Assembly: GCF_014873755.1 (NCBI RefSeq)
Contig: NZ_JADBEG010000001.1
Coordinates: 10,175,001-10,239,000 of the forward strand
Origin: Amycolatopsis lexingtonensis
GTDB lineage: Bacteria; Actinomycetota; Actinomycetes; Mycobacteriales; Pseudonocardiaceae
Direction: 5' to 3'
Length of the DNA stretch: 64,000 nt
The position numbers were made by a program, and so were the translations under genes. Every line of letters begins with the position of its first letter. The first letter of the stretch is position 1. Of the stretch, positions 27,533-36,128 are shown one piece after another. The notes under the pieces were generated by a model. That model made no database searches and was not told where the DNA came from. It saw only the letters and a program-made list of their open reading frames with translations.

Positions 27533-29377
27533 TCAGCTCTGCAGGTCGTACACCGTCTGGCCGTCGACCGTGGTGGCGGTGAAGTTCGCCGTCACCCAAT
27601 CCGTGATCTCCGACGAACCACCGCCGGGCCCACCACCCCGGCCTCCTTCGACGTAGTACTTGATCTCGCCCGCCGCCACGTACGCCTTGAACTCGTCCAG
27701 CGTCGGCGCCGGGTCCGAGCCGCTCCAGCCGCCGATCCCGATCACCGCCTTGCCGCTGGCCAGTTCCAACGACGCCGCGCTCTGCGAACCCGTCGTCGCC
27801 GCGGCCCACTTGGTCGTCGTCTTGGCCAGCAGCGAACCGATCGCGCTCGACGACGAATCCTCACCACCGAAACCACCGCCGGCGCCGAAGCCGCTCGACG
27901 TCGGGCCGGACGTCGGGATCGAGCCGCTGTGGGCCACCGACGCCGTCTCGACGCCGTACGCCGCGGACGACACCCCGATGGTCAGGACCAGCACCGCCGC
28001 CACTACGGCGACCAGCCGGCGAGCCGCGGGCACGCCCATCACCAGCACCGTGCCGGTCAGTACGCCCAGCACCGCGACGATCCACTTCAGCGCCGGGAAC
28101 CAGTCCGGCGTCCGGTCCAGCAGGATGAACGACCACACCGCCGTCGCCACGACCATCCCGGCCAGCGTCGCCCGCGGCGCGAGATTTCCCCGGCCCTGCC
28201 ACAGCGCACGGCCCGAAATCGCGACCAGCCCGGCGATCGCCGGCGCGAGCGCCACCGAGTAGTACGGGTGGACCGTGCCGCTCATGAAGCTGAACACCAG
28301 CGCCGTCACGACCAGCCAGCCGCCCCACAGGACCAGCGCCAGCCGGGTGCGGTCGGTGCGGGGCGCGCGGCGGGTGAACCACAGCCCGGCGACCAGCCCG
28401 ATCAGCGCGGCGGGCAGCAGCCAGGAGATCTCCGTGCCGAAGCTGGCGCCGAACATCCGGAACAGGCCGGTCGACCCGCCGAACCCGGTGTTGCCGCCCA
28501 TGCCACCACCGCCCATGCCGCCGTTGCCCTCGCCGCCGAAGATACGACCCAAACCGTTGTAGCCCAACGCGAGTTCGAGCAGACTGTCCCCTTCGGACCC
28601 GCCGATGTAGGGCCGCGACGACGCCGGCCACAGCTCGACCAGCGCGACGAACCAGCCCGCCGAAACGACCAGCGAGACGACCGCGCCGCCGAGGTGCAGC
28701 AGCCGCTTGCCCAGCGACGCCGGTGCCGCGAGCAGGTACGCCAGCCCGAACGCCGGCAGCACCAGGAACGCCTGCATCATCTTCGTCAGGAAGCCGAACC
28801 CGATCGCGGCACCGGCCAGCGCGAGCCACCCCGGGCTCGCCTTTTCCGTGGCGCGCACGACGAAGTACGCACCCGCGACCATGATCAGGACGAGCAGCGC
28901 GTCCGGGTTGTTGAACCGGAACATCAGCGCCGCCACCGGCGTCACCGCGAGCACCGCGCCCGCCAGCAGCCCGGCGACCGGGCCGGCGGTCCGCTTCACC
29001 GTCAGGTACAGGATCCCGACCGAAGCGACACCCATAAGCGCTTGCGGCGCCAGCACGGTGAAGCTCGAGAACCCGAAGATCCGCGCGAACGCCGTGCCGA
29101 CCCACAACGCGGCCGGCGGCTTGTCGACGGTCAGGACGTTGCCCGAGTCGAGCGACCCGAACAGCCACGCCTTCCAGCTCTGCGTCCCGGACTGCACGGC
29201 CGCCGCGTAGAACGAGTTGCCGTAACCGGACGCGGTCAGGTTCCAGAAGTAGAGGACGGCGGTCGCGGCCAGCAGCCCGAACACCGCCGGCCGGACCCAG
29301 CGCGGCGGCGCGTGCGCCACGGAATCCCTGCGGTGGCGCGGTTCCCGCGTCACGGGACCGGACAGGACGGCGGTCAT
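27533..29377 (-). CDS. ArnT-like membrane glycosyltransferase (GT39/PMT-like), copy 1
   Basis: A 614-residue protein with about twelve membrane segments and an ArnT/PMT-type catalytic loop (YAAAVQSGTQSWKAWLFGS, then VDKPPAALW). It ends with a glycine/serine-rich linker and an extracytoplasmic C-terminal domain of about 110 residues (IGIGGWSGSDPAPTLDEFKAYVAAGEIKYYVEGG). It should transfer sugars from a polyprenyl-phosphate donor on the outer face of the membrane. The start overlaps the stop of the upstream GT2-GtrA gene (ATGA), so a donor-making enzyme and a transferase form one operon. It is a paralogue of the gene at 36129-37997. Confidence 0.9.
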   Translation of the reverse strand: MTAVLSGPVTREPRHRRDSVAHAPPRWVRPAVFGLLAATAVLYFWNLTASGYGNSFYAAAVQSGTQSWKAWLFGSLDSGNVLTVDKPPAALWVGTAFARIFGFSSFTVLAPQALMGVASVGILYLTVKRTAGPVAGLLAGAVLAVTPVAALMFRFNNPDALLVLIMVAGAYFVVRATEKASPGWLALAGAAIGFGFLTKMMQAFLVLPAFGLAYLLAAPASLGKRLLHLGGAVVSLVVSAGWFVALVELWPASSRPYIGGSEGDSLLELALGYNGLGRIFGGEGNGGMGGGGMGGNTGFGGSTGLFRMFGASFGTEISWLLPAALIGLVAGLWFTRRAPRTDRTRLALVLWGGWLVVTALVFSFMSGTVHPYYSVALAPAIAGLVAISGRALWQGRGNLAPRATLAGMVVATAVWSFILLDRTPDWFPALKWIVAVLGVLTGTVLVMGVPAARRLVAVVAAVLVLTIGVSSAAYGVETASVAHSGSIPTSGPTSSGFGAGGGFGGEDSSSSAIGSLLAKTTTKWAAATTGSQSAASLELASGKAVIGIGGWSGSDPAPTLDEFKAYVAAGEIKYYVEGGRGGGPGGGSSEITDWVTANFTATTVDGQTVYDLQS

Positions 29378-30630
29378 CAGAACTCCTTCTGGGTGGCCTG
29401 GCGGCGCGGGTTGAAGACCCAGCCGCGCAGGAGCAGGAAGCGGAGCACCGTGGCGGCGAGGTTCGCCAGCACGAGCACGGTGATCTCCAGGACGAGGCCG
29501 GGCGTGGTGGACCCGTTGAGCAGGGCCAGCGAGCCGCTCGTGAGCGCCAGGCCGAGGCCGAACACGATCAGCCCTTCGAACTGGTGCCGCCCGGCGCCGG
29601 TGCGGCCGCGGATGCCGAACGTGAGCCGCCGGTTCAGCGCGGTGTTCCCGATCGCCGTCACCAGCAGCGACGCGAAGTTCGCCGCCTGCGCGCCGACGAC
29701 GGTCCGCAGCAGCAGGAACAGCACGAGGTAGGCGAGCGTGCTGCTGACGCCGATCGCGGCGAACCGCACCAGCTGCGTGACCAGCCGCGGCGGCACCCCC
29801 GGCGCGTCGACGCCGATCGGCTGGCGGCCGAGCTGCTCGCGCAGCTTGCTGACCGGGATCTCGCCGGTGAAAGTGGCCTTCGTGACGCGGGCGATGCCCT
29901 TGAGGTCCTCGGTGGCGGTCTTGACGATGTTGACCGACGAGTCCGGGTCGTCGACCCAGTCGACCGGCACCTCGTGGATCCGCAGCCCGGCGCGCTGCGC
30001 CAGGACGAGCAGTTCGGTGTCGAAGAACCACCCGGTGTCCACCACGTGCGGGAGCAGCTCGCGGGCGACGTCAGCGCGGATCGCCTTGAACCCGCACTGC
30101 GCGTCGCTGAACTTCGCGGCCAGCGTCGAGCGGAGGATCAGGTTGTAGCACCGGGAAATGAACTCGCGCTTCGGCCCGCGCACCACTCGCGCCCCCCGGG
30201 CGAGCCTGCTGCCGATGGCGAGATCCGAATGCCCGGACAGCAGGGGCGCGACGAGCGGCCCGAGCGCGGCGAGATCGGTGGAGAGGTCGACGTCCATGTA
30301 GGCGAGGACAGCGGCGTCGGACGCTCGCCAGACGGCGTTGAGCGCGCGGCCGCGGCCCTTCTCGTCGAGGTGGTGGACGGCCACCTCGGGGAACTCGCGG
30401 GCCAGTCTTTCCGCCACCTGCAGCGTCGCGTCGGTGCTCGCGTTGTCGGCGACGGTGATCCGGTAGGGGTAGGAGACGTGTTCGGCCAGGTGCGCGTGCA
30501 GCCGTCGGATGCACGGTTCGAGGTCGGCCTCTTCGTTGTAGACCGGGATGACGACGTCGAGAACGGGCCGCGGGCCGGCCAGGTCGACCGGGACGGTCCC
30601 GGGCCGCGGTGCGGGGGCGGTGGCTGTCAT
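29377..30630 (-). CDS. Fused GT2 polyprenol-phosphate glycosyltransferase and GtrA-like protein
   Basis: A 417-residue protein. The N-terminal part (about 20-260) is a dolichol-phosphate-mannose-synthase-like GT2 with VVIPVYNEE, ADNASTD and MDVDLSTD. The C-terminal part (about 285-410) is a four-helix GtrA membrane domain (RFAAIGVSSTLAYLVLFLLL). It should make or flip a polyprenyl-phosphate sugar for the ArnT-like enzyme encoded by the overlapping next gene. Three CACA units at 11-bp spacing lie 35 bases upstream. Confidence 0.92.
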   Translation of the reverse strand: MTATAPAPRPGTVPVDLAGPRPVLDVVIPVYNEEADLEPCIRRLHAHLAEHVSYPYRITVADNASTDATLQVAERLAREFPEVAVHHLDEKGRGRALNAVWRASDAAVLAYMDVDLSTDLAALGPLVAPLLSGHSDLAIGSRLARGARVVRGPKREFISRCYNLILRSTLAAKFSDAQCGFKAIRADVARELLPHVVDTGWFFDTELLVLAQRAGLRIHEVPVDWVDDPDSSVNIVKTATEDLKGIARVTKATFTGEIPVSKLREQLGRQPIGVDAPGVPPRLVTQLVRFAAIGVSSTLAYLVLFLLLRTVVGAQAANFASLLVTAIGNTALNRRLTFGIRGRTGAGRHQFEGLIVFGLGLALTSGSLALLNGSTTPGLVLEITVLVLANLAATVLRFLLLRGWVFNPRRQATQKEF

Positions 30631-30653
30631 GCCCCTACGGTCGCGGGTGCCGC

Positions 30654-30692
30654 TTTGGTGATCGTGTGATCTCTCTGTGCGGTAGCTGTGTG
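30654..30692 (-). promoter_or_regulatory. 11-bp phased CACA direct repeats, site A
   Basis: On the plus strand TGTG occurs at 30665, 30676 and 30687 (a weak TTTG at 30654), exactly 11 bp apart. On the minus strand this reads CACAG/CACAC repeats directed at the GT2-GtrA start at 30630, with the nearest full unit 35 bases from it. Such 11-bp direct repeats are the hallmark of OmpR/PhoB-type response-regulator binding. Confidence 0.65.
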
Positions 30693-30733
30693 CCGCGCCC
30701 GGTGCCCGAGACGCGGGACACCGGGCGCAGTGC

Positions 30734-31240
30734 TCAGCTGTGGGCGCGCAGCGGCACGACGTTGCTCGGCAGGGAAGCCCGGCCCGGCTCGCGCTTCGGC
30801 GCGTCCGCGCTGATCGTGAGCGTCACCAGGCTCGCGTACCGCGGGTGCCGGTCGACGTAGACCTCCGGCACCGAGCACGCCGCCGCCAGGACCGAGCGGT
30901 GGCGGTGCAGGTGGTCGAAGGCCTCGCGCCCGTACAGCGACACGACGACGTCACCGCCGCGGGGACGGCTCCACAGGATGGTCGGCCGGCCGCCGGGCAG
31001 GCGCAGGTGCGGGAACACCGCACGCAGCCGGTGCTGCAGCGCCACCGCCTTGAACCGGGCGCGGACCTGGCGCCGGCGCAGCACCGCCCAGCCGAGCGTG
31101 CCGGCCAGGAGCAGCGACGCCCACAGCGGACCCGCCCACAGCGCGAAGGTCACGACGCCGTAGGGGAGCAGCGTGACGGCCAGGATCTCCCACCGCCAGT
31201 GGTAAATCCGCAGCGGGAACGATGGCTGCCTGCTGGTCAT
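30734..31240 (-). CDS. Hypothetical membrane protein, cyclase-Crp operon
   Basis: A 168-residue protein with two adjacent membrane helices (about 15-55; YHWRWEILAVTLLPYGVVTF then GPLWASLLLAGTLGWAV) and a basic cytoplasmic tail (RRRQVRARFKAVALQHRLR) followed by a compact domain of about 90 residues. I do not recognise the family; it resembles small membrane proteins of actinobacterial integrative elements only loosely. The ATG at 31240 follows AAAGGAG and is chosen. An in-frame ATG at 31354, overlapping the upstream stop (ATGA), would add 38 residues and is a real alternative. It is last gene of the operon. Confidence 0.65.
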   Translation of the reverse strand: MTSRQPSFPLRIYHWRWEILAVTLLPYGVVTFALWAGPLWASLLLAGTLGWAVLRRRQVRARFKAVALQHRLRAVFPHLRLPGGRPTILWSRPRGGDVVVSLYGREAFDHLHRHRSVLAAACSVPEVYVDRHPRYASLVTLTISADAPKREPGRASLPSNVVPLRAHS

Positions 31241-31350
31241 CTCCGTGCTCCTTTCGGTTGGCCGGCGGCGGAAAACGCCGCCGAGGTGCTTGAGGAGACG
31301 TCCGGCGCCGGTGGCGGCCACGATGGCCGCGACGATCGCCGGCGCGGACG

Positions 31351-31620
31351 TCATGTCGGGATCCGGGTCTTGGGGGCGGGCTGAACGTCCTTGTCCTTGC
31401 CGAGCCGCCAGGTCCACCGCCACCCCGCCCAGATCGCGGCGACGGATCCCATCAGGACGAGCACGACGGCCTGGCCGACGAGGCCTTCGAGCGGCGCGAG
31501 CCGCAGCAGCACCAGCAGTGCCCACAACTGGGACGCGGTGAACGGGATGACCAGCCCGGCGGCGTAGACGCCGCGGCGCCAGCGGCTGCCGCGCGGTGCG
31601 GCGGTGGTGTTGGGGTCCAT
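31351..31620 (-). CDS. Small two-helix membrane protein
   Basis: An 89-residue protein with two membrane segments (about 17-40, VYAAGLVIPFTASQLWALLVLL; about 48-68, AVVLVLMGSVAAIWAGWRW) and a lysine-rich cytoplasmic tail. The ATG at 31620 has an excellent GAGGAGGAGGG site. It lies 79 bases after the Crp/Fnr gene and overlaps the next possible start. No family is recognised. Its placement with a nucleotide cyclase and a cyclic-nucleotide-type regulator suggests a membrane effector or regulated transporter, which is inference. Confidence 0.65.
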   Translation of the reverse strand: MDPNTTAAPRGSRWRRGVYAAGLVIPFTASQLWALLVLLRLAPLEGLVGQAVVLVLMGSVAAIWAGWRWTWRLGKDKDVQPAPKTRIPT

Positions 31621-31672
31621 GAGTGCCCTCCTCCTCGGTGGATCCAGGAAACCTCCGGAATGCCGCGCCTTG

Positions 31673-31688
31673 TGTGTCAGGTGACTCA
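31673..31688. promoter_or_regulatory. Imperfect CRP-like inverted repeat
   Basis: TGTGTC-AGGT-GACTCA is an inverted repeat with one mismatch and matches 7 of 10 defined positions of the TGTGA-N6-TCACA consensus. It lies between the Crp/Fnr gene and the two membrane-protein genes, where a Crp-type regulator could act on its own operon. Confidence 0.35.
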
Positions 31689-31699
31689 GAAGGCGGGAT

Positions 31700-32365
31700 T
31701 CAGCTCGCAAGACGTCGAAGTTCGGCCAGGCGGTGGATCGTGACCTGTCTCCGGCCGGTGCTGATCACCCCTTGCCGCCGCAGGTCGCGCGTCGCGCGCG
31801 CCCAGGACTCCCGGGAGATCGCGGCGGTCATGGCCAGCTCGGCCTGGGTGGCCGGAACGGCGATTTCGATGTCCCGTCCGCGCGCCACGCCGTGCTGGAT
31901 CGCCAGCTGCATGAGCTGAGCGGCGACCCGCCGCGCGGTGGCCCCGCCCCCCACGTCCAGCCACTGCTTGCCGACGGACCGCAGCCGGGTGGAGAGGACG
32001 AGCAGAAGCGCCCAGGACATCCGCGACCGCGTCCGGCACAGTGTGGCGAACCGATCGCCGGGTACCTCGAGAATTTCGAGGTCTTCGAGTGCCTCCACCG
32101 TCGCCGACCGCGGCAGCTTGTCGATCGCGGCGAGCTCCCCGATGACATCCCCTGCCCCGCGCACCGCGGCGATGACCTCGCGTCCGTCCGGTGTGCCGTA
32201 GAGGATCCGCGCGTGCCCGGCGAGGAGCACGAGCACGACGTTCGAGCGGTCGCCTTCCCGGCACAAAGTGTCGCCGTGCCGGTAGGAGCGCCGCGTGGCC
32301 GCCTCCGCCAGCGCCCGCTGGTCGGCCGGGGTCAGCCCGGCCCAGAAGCTCGTCGGTTCCACCAT
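31700..32365 (-). CDS. Crp/Fnr-family transcriptional regulator
   Basis: A 221-residue protein with an N-terminal cyclic-nucleotide-binding beta-roll (about 10-115) that keeps the phosphate-binding cassette GELAAIDKLPRSATV (Glu and Arg-Ser of the ligand site). A dimer helix and a C-terminal winged helix follow (about 165-215; QAELAMTAAISRESWARATRDL). Ligand binding is therefore plausible, unlike Fnr types that use an iron-sulfur cluster (no cysteine cluster present). The ATG at 32365 is placed correctly after AAGGAGG. It lies 19 bases after the cyclase-like gene, so the two are probably a signal-and-receiver pair. Confidence 0.9.
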   Translation of the reverse strand: MVEPTSFWAGLTPADQRALAEAATRRSYRHGDTLCREGDRSNVVLVLLAGHARILYGTPDGREVIAAVRGAGDVIGELAAIDKLPRSATVEALEDLEILEVPGDRFATLCRTRSRMSWALLLVLSTRLRSVGKQWLDVGGGATARRVAAQLMQLAIQHGVARGRDIEIAVPATQAELAMTAAISRESWARATRDLRRQGVISTGRRQVTIHRLAELRRLAS

Positions 32366-32384
32366 CCCCACCTCCTTCGCGGTC

Positions 32385-33002
32385 CTAAGCGGTCAGACCT
32401 TCTCCGTCCTGGGTCGCTTCTGGGGTGTGGAACCACCCGCGGAGCCGTTGAGCACCGACTTTGACGTGCACCACTTGGATGAAGTCGTCCTGGTGGATGC
32501 CCGGGTAGCCGTGCCGGACGACCGACCGGTGCATCTCCGCCGAAACGACGAGCGCGATGGGCTGGGCGCTGATACGCAGCCGACGCTTGAGCTCGGGGGC
32601 GTCGACGAACCGGCAGGCGATGTCGATGTCCTCTCCGTAGGGTCCGCGAGAGTCGTAGTGCACCTCTCCGGCGTGTACGGCGACGCGCAGCCGGAAGGCC
32701 AGATCCGGCCGGTTCTCGGCGTGCTTTTCGAGGAGTTCGGACAGCGCGGGCATGACGGTGGCGAACAGGACGGGCTTGGGTGCCTGGTCGACCGGGCGGA
32801 TCAGGCAGAGCGCGCCATCGCCGCGGTCGACGAATCCGTCGCGGTACTTCTTGGTGATCCCGCCGGCCAGGAAGGCCTCGTCGAGCAACTCGAAGAGGGC
32901 GGTGCGGAGCTGAGCTCGAGCCGGGTTGGTCCGCGTCGTCGAGCCTTCGATGTCGACCGCCACGATGATCCGGTACCGGGGTATGTCGCCTGAGCTGTCC
33001 AT
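32385..33002 (-). CDS. Class III nucleotide cyclase-like protein
   Basis: A 205-residue, single-domain soluble protein. Class III cyclase landmarks are the first metal Asp in VAVDIEGST, the second in DRGDGALCL, and RVAVHAGEVHYD; the transition-state region reads GEDIDIACRF, with Asp where many cyclases have Asn. Cyclic nucleotide formation is plausible but activity and base choice cannot be told from sequence. Pyrimidine cyclases of Pycsar defence are also small class III enzymes. It is first gene of an operon with Crp/Fnr and two membrane proteins; AGGAG precedes its ATG. Confidence 0.75.
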   Translation of the reverse strand: MDSSGDIPRYRIIVAVDIEGSTTRTNPARAQLRTALFELLDEAFLAGGITKKYRDGFVDRGDGALCLIRPVDQAPKPVLFATVMPALSELLEKHAENRPDLAFRLRVAVHAGEVHYDSRGPYGEDIDIACRFVDAPELKRRLRISAQPIALVVSAEMHRSVVRHGYPGIHQDDFIQVVHVKVGAQRLRGWFHTPEATQDGEGLTA

Positions 33003-33024
33003 GGCCGGCTCCTGCCTTCAGGTA

Positions 33025-33040
33025 TGAACTGAAGTTCAGT
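33025..33040. promoter_or_regulatory. Palindrome in the cyclase promoter region
   Basis: Overlapping symmetric elements TGAACTGAAGTTCA (33025-33038) and ACTGAAGTTCAGT (33028-33040) lie 22 bases ahead of the cyclase start. A TTGACT hexamer on the minus strand (33038-33043) overlaps the edge and could be a -35 element. It is a likely repressor site in the 236-base divergent region, which otherwise holds only the XRE-gene leader. Confidence 0.55.
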
Positions 33041-33238
33041 CAACTTCACTGTAGGACCTGAGATGGTCTGGAGCAACGGACGTGGATTGCTGTTACTTGT
33101 TTGATGTCAGCCATTTTGATAGGTCGTAACGTGGCTGTAGGCCAACCCGGCGAGGCGGCGCAGCGTTTCCCGTCGAGGGGGAGTAGTATCAGCGCACCCG
33201 TTTGCAGGGCTGAAATTTACTGAAAGGGTGGCGAGGTT

Positions 33239-34297
33239 GTGTCCCCGATCGCGCCCCGACCCGCGCTCGCCCGTCGATTGAGGGCGCTGCGGGAGACGCA
33301 CTGGCCGGAAGCCGGCATCACCCAGGCGCAGCTCGCCGACGCACTCGGCGCCGGCAGGCCGCTAAGCGTCTCCCTAATCTCGTCGTGGGAGAACGCCGAC
33401 AAACCCGTCCGCCCGCCCGCTCGGCGGCTCGAGGCGTACGCGACGCTGTTCGCGACACGGCGCTCCCTCGACGGTGGGCGTGTTCAGGTCCTGTCTCTCG
33501 AAGAGCTGACGGACGAAGAGCGCGTCCAGCGGAAGGAGCTGCTCGCCGAGCTGCTGTGGCTTCGTGACGGCATCGAGACAGAGGCCGAGACAGTGGCCGA
33601 CCTCTGGACCTTCCCCAAGGGGCAGGACGTCACCATAGTTTGCGCGCCGTTCCCGGAGAAGTTCCGGAAGTCTCTTCCCTACACGGACCCGGACAGCGCT
33701 GACTTCGTCTCCCTGTACACGTACGCCGACCCGGATGCCTTGATCGAACTGTTCGGCCACATCCGTGCGCGGAACCCCGGTAACAAAGTCACGTTCCACA
33801 CCGCCGACGAGCTGACCACGGATGACTACACCACCCACTTGATCTTGCTCGGGGGTGTCGATTGGAACTCCGTGACCCGCGATGTGATCGAGCGGGTCGA
33901 GTTGCCGGTGGCTCAAGTCGGTCGGCAGGCGGACGCAGAACACGGCGGGTTCCTGGTCAAGGAGAACGGCCGGGAGCGGCTCATCGAGCCCCAGCTCGAT
34001 GAGAACGGTCACCTGCTGGAAGACGTCGCGCACTTCTACCGAGGGGTGAGTCCGTTCAACCGGAAGCGCACTGTGACCGTGTGCAATGGCATGTACGGGC
34101 GCGGGACGCTGGGTGCGGTCAGAGCACTCACCGACGAACGCTTCCGGGACCGCAACGAGTCGTACGTCCGAGGACGGTTCGGCGACGACGAGCTGTTCAG
34201 CATCATCAGCCGCGTCCTCGTCGTGGACGGCAAGGGACTGACGCCCGACTGGAGCATCGACGAGTACCGCCTACACGAATGGCCCGAAGCTGGATGA
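33239..34297 (+). CDS. XRE-type HTH protein with an uncharacterised C-terminal sensor domain
   Basis: A 352-residue protein. An N-terminal HTH (about 8-70; ITQAQLADALGAG, SLISSWENADKPVRPP) is joined to a C-terminal domain of about 230 residues with alternating strands and helices (DVTIVCAPFPEKFRKSLPY, THLILLGGVDWNSVTRDVI, RTVTVCNGMYGRGTLGAVRA), suggestive of a Rossmann-like nucleotide- or ligand-binding fold. I cannot name this domain. The GTG at 33239 has GAGG upstream. Its stop overlaps the glycosyltransferase-like gene (ATGA), so the two products probably work together. Confidence 0.8.
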   Translation: MSPIAPRPALARRLRALRETHWPEAGITQAQLADALGAGRPLSVSLISSWENADKPVRPPARRLEAYATLFATRRSLDGGRVQVLSLEELTDEERVQRKELLAELLWLRDGIETEAETVADLWTFPKGQDVTIVCAPFPEKFRKSLPYTDPDSADFVSLYTYADPDALIELFGHIRARNPGNKVTFHTADELTTDDYTTHLILLGGVDWNSVTRDVIERVELPVAQVGRQADAEHGGFLVKENGRERLIEPQLDENGHLLEDVAHFYRGVSPFNRKRTVTVCNGMYGRGTLGAVRALTDERFRDRNESYVRGRFGDDELFSIISRVLVVDGKGLTPDWSIDEYRLHEWPEAG

Positions 34298-35472
34298 ACG
34301 CCCGGCAGCATCAGTCGCACCAAGATCTGCTGACCCACGTCGAAGCGGTCGAGGCACCCTCTGCCGCGCTGGACGCGATCATCGTGCCCAACGGGCGGCC
34401 CCCGGCGTATCTCGCCGAGGCGATCGCGGCGGCTCGGAAGCTCGATGTGCCGTTGCTGTTGTTGTGCAGCAAGCGGGCCAGTGCTTCGAGCGCGGCTCTG
34501 GAGGCGAAGCGGTCCGGCGCCCGGGTGCGGGCCATCGACGTGGATCTGCTTCCCGAACCGCTCGTCCCGACGTTCAGCACCGACAAGCTGCTCCGCGCCG
34601 GCCGGTTCCACCGGCCGGTCGACACCAGTCTCAAACGGAACCTCGGCCTGCTCATCGCGATCGTTGCCGGATGGCGTCGTGTCCTCTTCCTCGACGACGA
34701 CATCGTCCTGCCCGATCCCGGCGATCTCGACGCCGCGGCCGGACTGCTCGCCAGGCATCCGGTCGTCGGGCTCGCGAACGCCGGTATGCCGGACAACTCG
34801 GTCGTCTGCCACGCACTTCGCGATGTCGGCGCAGCCCAGGACACGTTCATCGGCGGCGGTGCGCTGGTCGTCGGCGAAGCCGCGTTCGACTCGTTCTTCC
34901 CCAACATCTACAACGAAGACTGGTTCTTCCTCTTGGACGGCCTGACCCTGCGGTCGCCGGCGGTTGTGGGTTCGGCGATCCAGCACCCTTACGACCCGTA
35001 CCGCGACGCCTCGCGAGCCCGTGGTGAAGAATTGGGCGACACGCTCGCCGAAGGCGTCTACGCGCTGCTGGACAACGGGTTGGGACTACCTGACGCCGAT
35101 GAAGGCTATTGGCGCGAGTTCCTCCCCGCCCGGCGGGAAGTAATCATGACGACCATCAGGCGGGTCCAGTCGGCGGCGATCGAACCCGGGCAGAAGGCGC
35201 GGATGATCGCCTCCCTCAAAGCCGCGATCGGACGCAACCACCACATCACGCCGGAGTTGTGTGTGCGGTACCTGCGTGCCTGGCAGGCGGACACCGTGCG
35301 CTGGCGCCGGCACGTCGGCGACCTCCGCAGGGACCACCGCTCGGGTTTTGGCGTCGATCACGCCTTGGCCGCGCTGGGTGTCGCACACCTCGCTCAGCCC
35401 GGTGTCGACGGCCGGATCGGCACTACGCCGAAACGCCGGCCGTCGCGGCCCCGTGCGGCGATGCGGACTTGA
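34294..35472 (+). CDS. Glycosyltransferase-like protein coupled to the HTH sensor gene
   Basis: A 392-residue soluble protein with a GT2-like nucleotide-sugar fold: an N-terminal AIIVPNGRPPAYLAEAIAAA strand-helix, the acidic metal motif VLFLDDDIVLP (about residue 130), and a conserved YNEDWFFL segment (about 210). The C-terminal half is helical and basic. Neither acceptor nor donor can be told. It is translationally coupled to the HTH gene and its last 50 bases overlap the convergent acetyltransferase gene. Membership of a two-gene unit with a cytoplasmic sensor is unusual for a cell-envelope GT. Confidence 0.72.
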   Translation: MNARQHQSHQDLLTHVEAVEAPSAALDAIIVPNGRPPAYLAEAIAAARKLDVPLLLLCSKRASASSAALEAKRSGARVRAIDVDLLPEPLVPTFSTDKLLRAGRFHRPVDTSLKRNLGLLIAIVAGWRRVLFLDDDIVLPDPGDLDAAAGLLARHPVVGLANAGMPDNSVVCHALRDVGAAQDTFIGGGALVVGEAAFDSFFPNIYNEDWFFLLDGLTLRSPAVVGSAIQHPYDPYRDASRARGEELGDTLAEGVYALLDNGLGLPDADEGYWREFLPARREVIMTTIRRVQSAAIEPGQKARMIASLKAAIGRNHHITPELCVRYLRAWQADTVRWRRHVGDLRRDHRSGFGVDHALAALGVAHLAQPGVDGRIGTTPKRRPSRPRAAMRT

Positions 35473-35968
35473 GGTCCTTCACTAGCACGTGGCACTTCTC
35501 CGGCTCGCGGACGACGCTGCCGTCCGGCTGGACCTCGTAGGTGTAGCAAACGATCTTGCCGCCACCCCAGTCCCGATAGCCGAGCCGGTCGTACAGCGCG
35601 GCGGCGCGGGTGTTGTCCTCGTGGACCGCCAGCGCGACCTGTTCGTGGCCGCCAAGGTCTTCGAGGTAGCGCTCGGCGTGGTCCATCAACTCGGTGCCGA
35701 CGCCCTTGCTGCGCAGCGGCGGCAGGACTTCCAGATGGGTGAGCAGTGCGACGCCCGGCAATGCCGCGGCGATCTCCTGCTCCTCGGCCTCTTCGAGCCA
35801 GAGGTAGAGCAGCCCGGCCGGGACGTCGCCGGACCACGCTGTGAACAGCACGCCGAGACCGTTCGTCTGCCGGTTCAGCCGGTCCTCGAGGAAGTGCCGG
35901 TCGCCGAACTTTTCGCTGAGCAGCTCGATGTCGTCGCGCCGGACCGGTCGCACGAGGTATCGACTCAC
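35423..35968 (-). CDS. GNAT-family N-acetyltransferase
   Basis: A 181-residue acetyltransferase with the acetyl-CoA loop VLPPLRSKGVGTELM (R/QxxGxG/A type), a preceding strand ALLTHLEV and the late motif ALYDRLGYRDWG. The substrate is unknown. The 3' end overlaps the convergent glycosyltransferase-like gene by 50 bases; both frames look real, so the overlap is probably genuine. Confidence 0.85.
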   Translation of the reverse strand: MSRYLVRPVRRDDIELLSEKFGDRHFLEDRLNRQTNGLGVLFTAWSGDVPAGLLYLWLEEAEEQEIAAALPGVALLTHLEVLPPLRSKGVGTELMDHAERYLEDLGGHEQVALAVHEDNTRAAALYDRLGYRDWGGGKIVCYTYEVQPDGSVVREPEKCHVLVKDLKSASPHGAATAGVSA

Positions 35969-36044
35969 CGTTGGGGACTCCTGTCGTTTCGGGCGCCAGC
36001 CGTGCGCCCGCAGAACATATCCCGGCCCGGTCGAGAATCTGGCG

Positions 36045-36065
36045 TTCTCCGCTGGTCGCGGAGAA
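36045..36065 (-). terminator. Hairpin after the second ArnT-like gene
   Basis: Eight-base perfect arms (36045-36052, 36058-36065) with a 5-base loop lie 64 bases beyond the minus-strand stop of the ArnT-like gene. There is no strong T-run; terminator role is inferred from position. Confidence 0.5.
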
Positions 36066-36128
36066 GGCCGGAGTTTGCCACGGGCGATCGGAGATATCCA
36101 GTCCGCGGGGCATCGGTTACCGGATTGT

